From positions 1 through 6,127 of the forward strand of contig JAFADT010000606.1 in the NCBI GenBank assembly GCA_023424585.1: DNA of 6,127 nt, read 5' to 3'. The notes beneath the pieces are model-generated. The model made no database searches, was not told where the DNA came from, and was given only the letters and a program-made list of their open reading frames with translations. The translations under genes were made by a program, and so were the position numbers. Of this stretch, positions 5,437-6,127 are shown piece after piece (within the stretch, counting starts at the first letter, position 1; each line of letters starts with the position of its first letter). The DNA is from Pseudomonadota bacterium. Its GTDB lineage: Bacteria; Myxococcota; Myxococcia; Myxococcales; Myxococcaceae.

Positions 5437-6127
5437 AGCGCGGAGGCCAGGTCGAGGGGCAGGTCCGTCGTCTCGTCGGGCTTGATGGTGGCCTCGAAGG
5501 CGACGGGCTCCTTGAGCTGCTTGCCGCGCAGCTCCAGGCGCTGCTTGCCCTCCATCAGCTTGAGCGTCGTGCCGGCGCTGCCCATCATCTGGTTGTTCCG
5601 GTACACCGTGAGCCCCGACGCCATCGACCTGGGGGTGATCTTCAGCTTGAGGGTGCCCTCCTTGAAGCTGCGCTCGAAGGTCTTCAGCTCACCGGGCTGG
5701 CCGAACGCGAGCTCCTCTGAGTCCTCCAGGTAGATCCCCTGGGCGTCGTTCTCCAGGATGAGCGTGTCCTGCAGGTGGGCGCCCTGCACGCGCGTGAGCG
5801 GCGCGGTCCCCAGGAACGTCACCGGCTCCGGGCTGTTGCAGCGCTCCGTGTGCCGCACGGACACCTTCACCGGCTGGTTGGTGTTCACCGTCAGCCACAC
5901 GCCCTGCGCATCCGCGGCCTTGGACGTGAGCGCCAGCATGATGGGCTCGCGGAAGAGCACGACCAGCGCGAGCAGGCCCACGACCAGGCCCACCGAGACC
6001 AGCGTGCGCACGCTGCCGCCCCGGGGCTTCGCCGGCTCCGGCAGCGCGGGGGCGCTGGAGCGCGACGGACGGCGCTCGCCGGAGTCCTCGTCGTCCACCG
6101 GCGGGGCCACCGGGCGCGGGCGCGGGG
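5433..6127 (-). CDS. Single-pass membrane protein with PEGA-like repeats, C-terminal part (5' end beyond right edge)
   Basis: The frame is open to the window edge and about 230 residues are visible. A GTG at 6110 could be read as a start but has no ribosome-binding site, and the frame continues upstream as Pro-Arg-rich sequence, so I treat the gene as 5'-truncated. The visible order is: a Pro/Ser/Arg/Glu-rich linker; one transmembrane helix, VRTLVSVGLVVGLLALVVLF (about 6011-5952); then an extracytoplasmic region of about 165 residues. That region seems to hold two PEGA-like beta units: one around VTFLGTAPL..., and a C-terminal one with SGLTVYRNNQMMGSAGTTLKL, MEGKQRLELRG and a closing DLPLDL. 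In myxobacteria a disordered linker, a single helix and PEGA-like repeats often follow an N-terminal Ser/Thr kinase domain, so this may be a receptor-kinase tail, but no kinase motif is inside the window. Membrane topology is confident; identity is not. Confidence 0.75.
   Translation of the reverse strand, partial: PRPRPVAPPVDDEDSGERRPSRSSAPALPEPAKPRGGSVRTLVSVGLVVGLLALVVLFREPIMLALTSKAADAQGVWLTVNTNQPVKVSVRHTERCNSPEPVTFLGTAPLTRVQGAHLQDTLILENDAQGIYLEDSEELAFGQPGELKTFERSFKEGTLKLKITPRSMASGLTVYRNNQMMGSAGTTLKLMEGKQRLELRGKQLKEPVAFEATIKPDETTDLPLDLASAL

Noticed and set aside
5208..5720. Plus-strand open frame running from the rhodanese into the membrane-protein gene
   Set aside because: It is out of frame with the rhodanese and antisense to the PEGA-like protein; rich in Gly/Pro/Arg/Leu like other shadow frames.
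1..6127. A defence, phage or mobile system
   Set aside because: Every recognised gene is housekeeping, signalling or envelope; there is no integrase, transposase, terminal inverted repeat, tRNA junction or stretch of deviating base composition.

Overview
The window looks like chromosomal DNA of a myxobacterium (Myxococcota; a Myxococcus/Corallococcus-type genome is my best guess). The evidence is very high GC with strong G/C at third codon positions, a Hanks-type Ser/Thr kinase with the 'LALGGMAE' glycine loop common in this group, an Asp-Ala-Gly-rich lipoprotein linker, and a membrane protein with PEGA-like repeats. The taxon is inferred from style, not from a marker gene.

Layout from left to right. 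(1) Positions 1-1007, minus strand: the N-terminal 335 residues of a Ser/Thr protein kinase, whose C-terminus lies off the left edge. (2) A gap of about 150 bp with a strong hairpin. (3) Positions 1162-2238, minus: a secreted lipoprotein of unknown function. (4) A 159-bp divergent intergenic region with a promoter-like pair for the lipoprotein and a GC-rich inverted repeat. (5) Positions 2398-4535, plus: three closely spaced genes, likely one operon, encoding a glycerophosphodiester phosphodiesterase, a deoxynucleoside kinase and a hotdog acyl-CoA thioesterase. (6) A long imperfect hairpin, probably a bidirectional terminator, between convergent genes. (7) Positions 4619-5002, minus: an A-type iron-sulfur carrier (IscA/HesB/ErpA-like). 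(8) A 101-bp divergent intergenic region with a good promoter-like pair for it. (9) Positions 5104-5436, plus: a single-domain rhodanese. (10) Position 5433 to the right edge, minus: the C-terminal part of a single-pass membrane protein with PEGA-like repeats, probably the tail of another kinase or a related sensor. Its stop codon shares the palindrome CTAG with the rhodanese stop.

Functionally this is mostly housekeeping: glycerophosphodiester breakdown, nucleoside salvage, acyl-CoA hydrolysis, and a divergent pair (Fe-S carrier and rhodanese) that both handle sulfur. It is flanked by signalling and envelope proteins. I see no tRNA, rRNA, CRISPR array, insertion sequence, phage gene or defence system, and no convincing new system. 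The more notable points are the CTAG stop-codon overlap, the Fe-S/rhodanese divergent pair, the uncharacterised lipoprotein with a repeat-built linker, and the disordered N-terminal extension of the deoxynucleoside kinase. Long open frames opposite the real genes are a by-product of the GC-rich codon bias.
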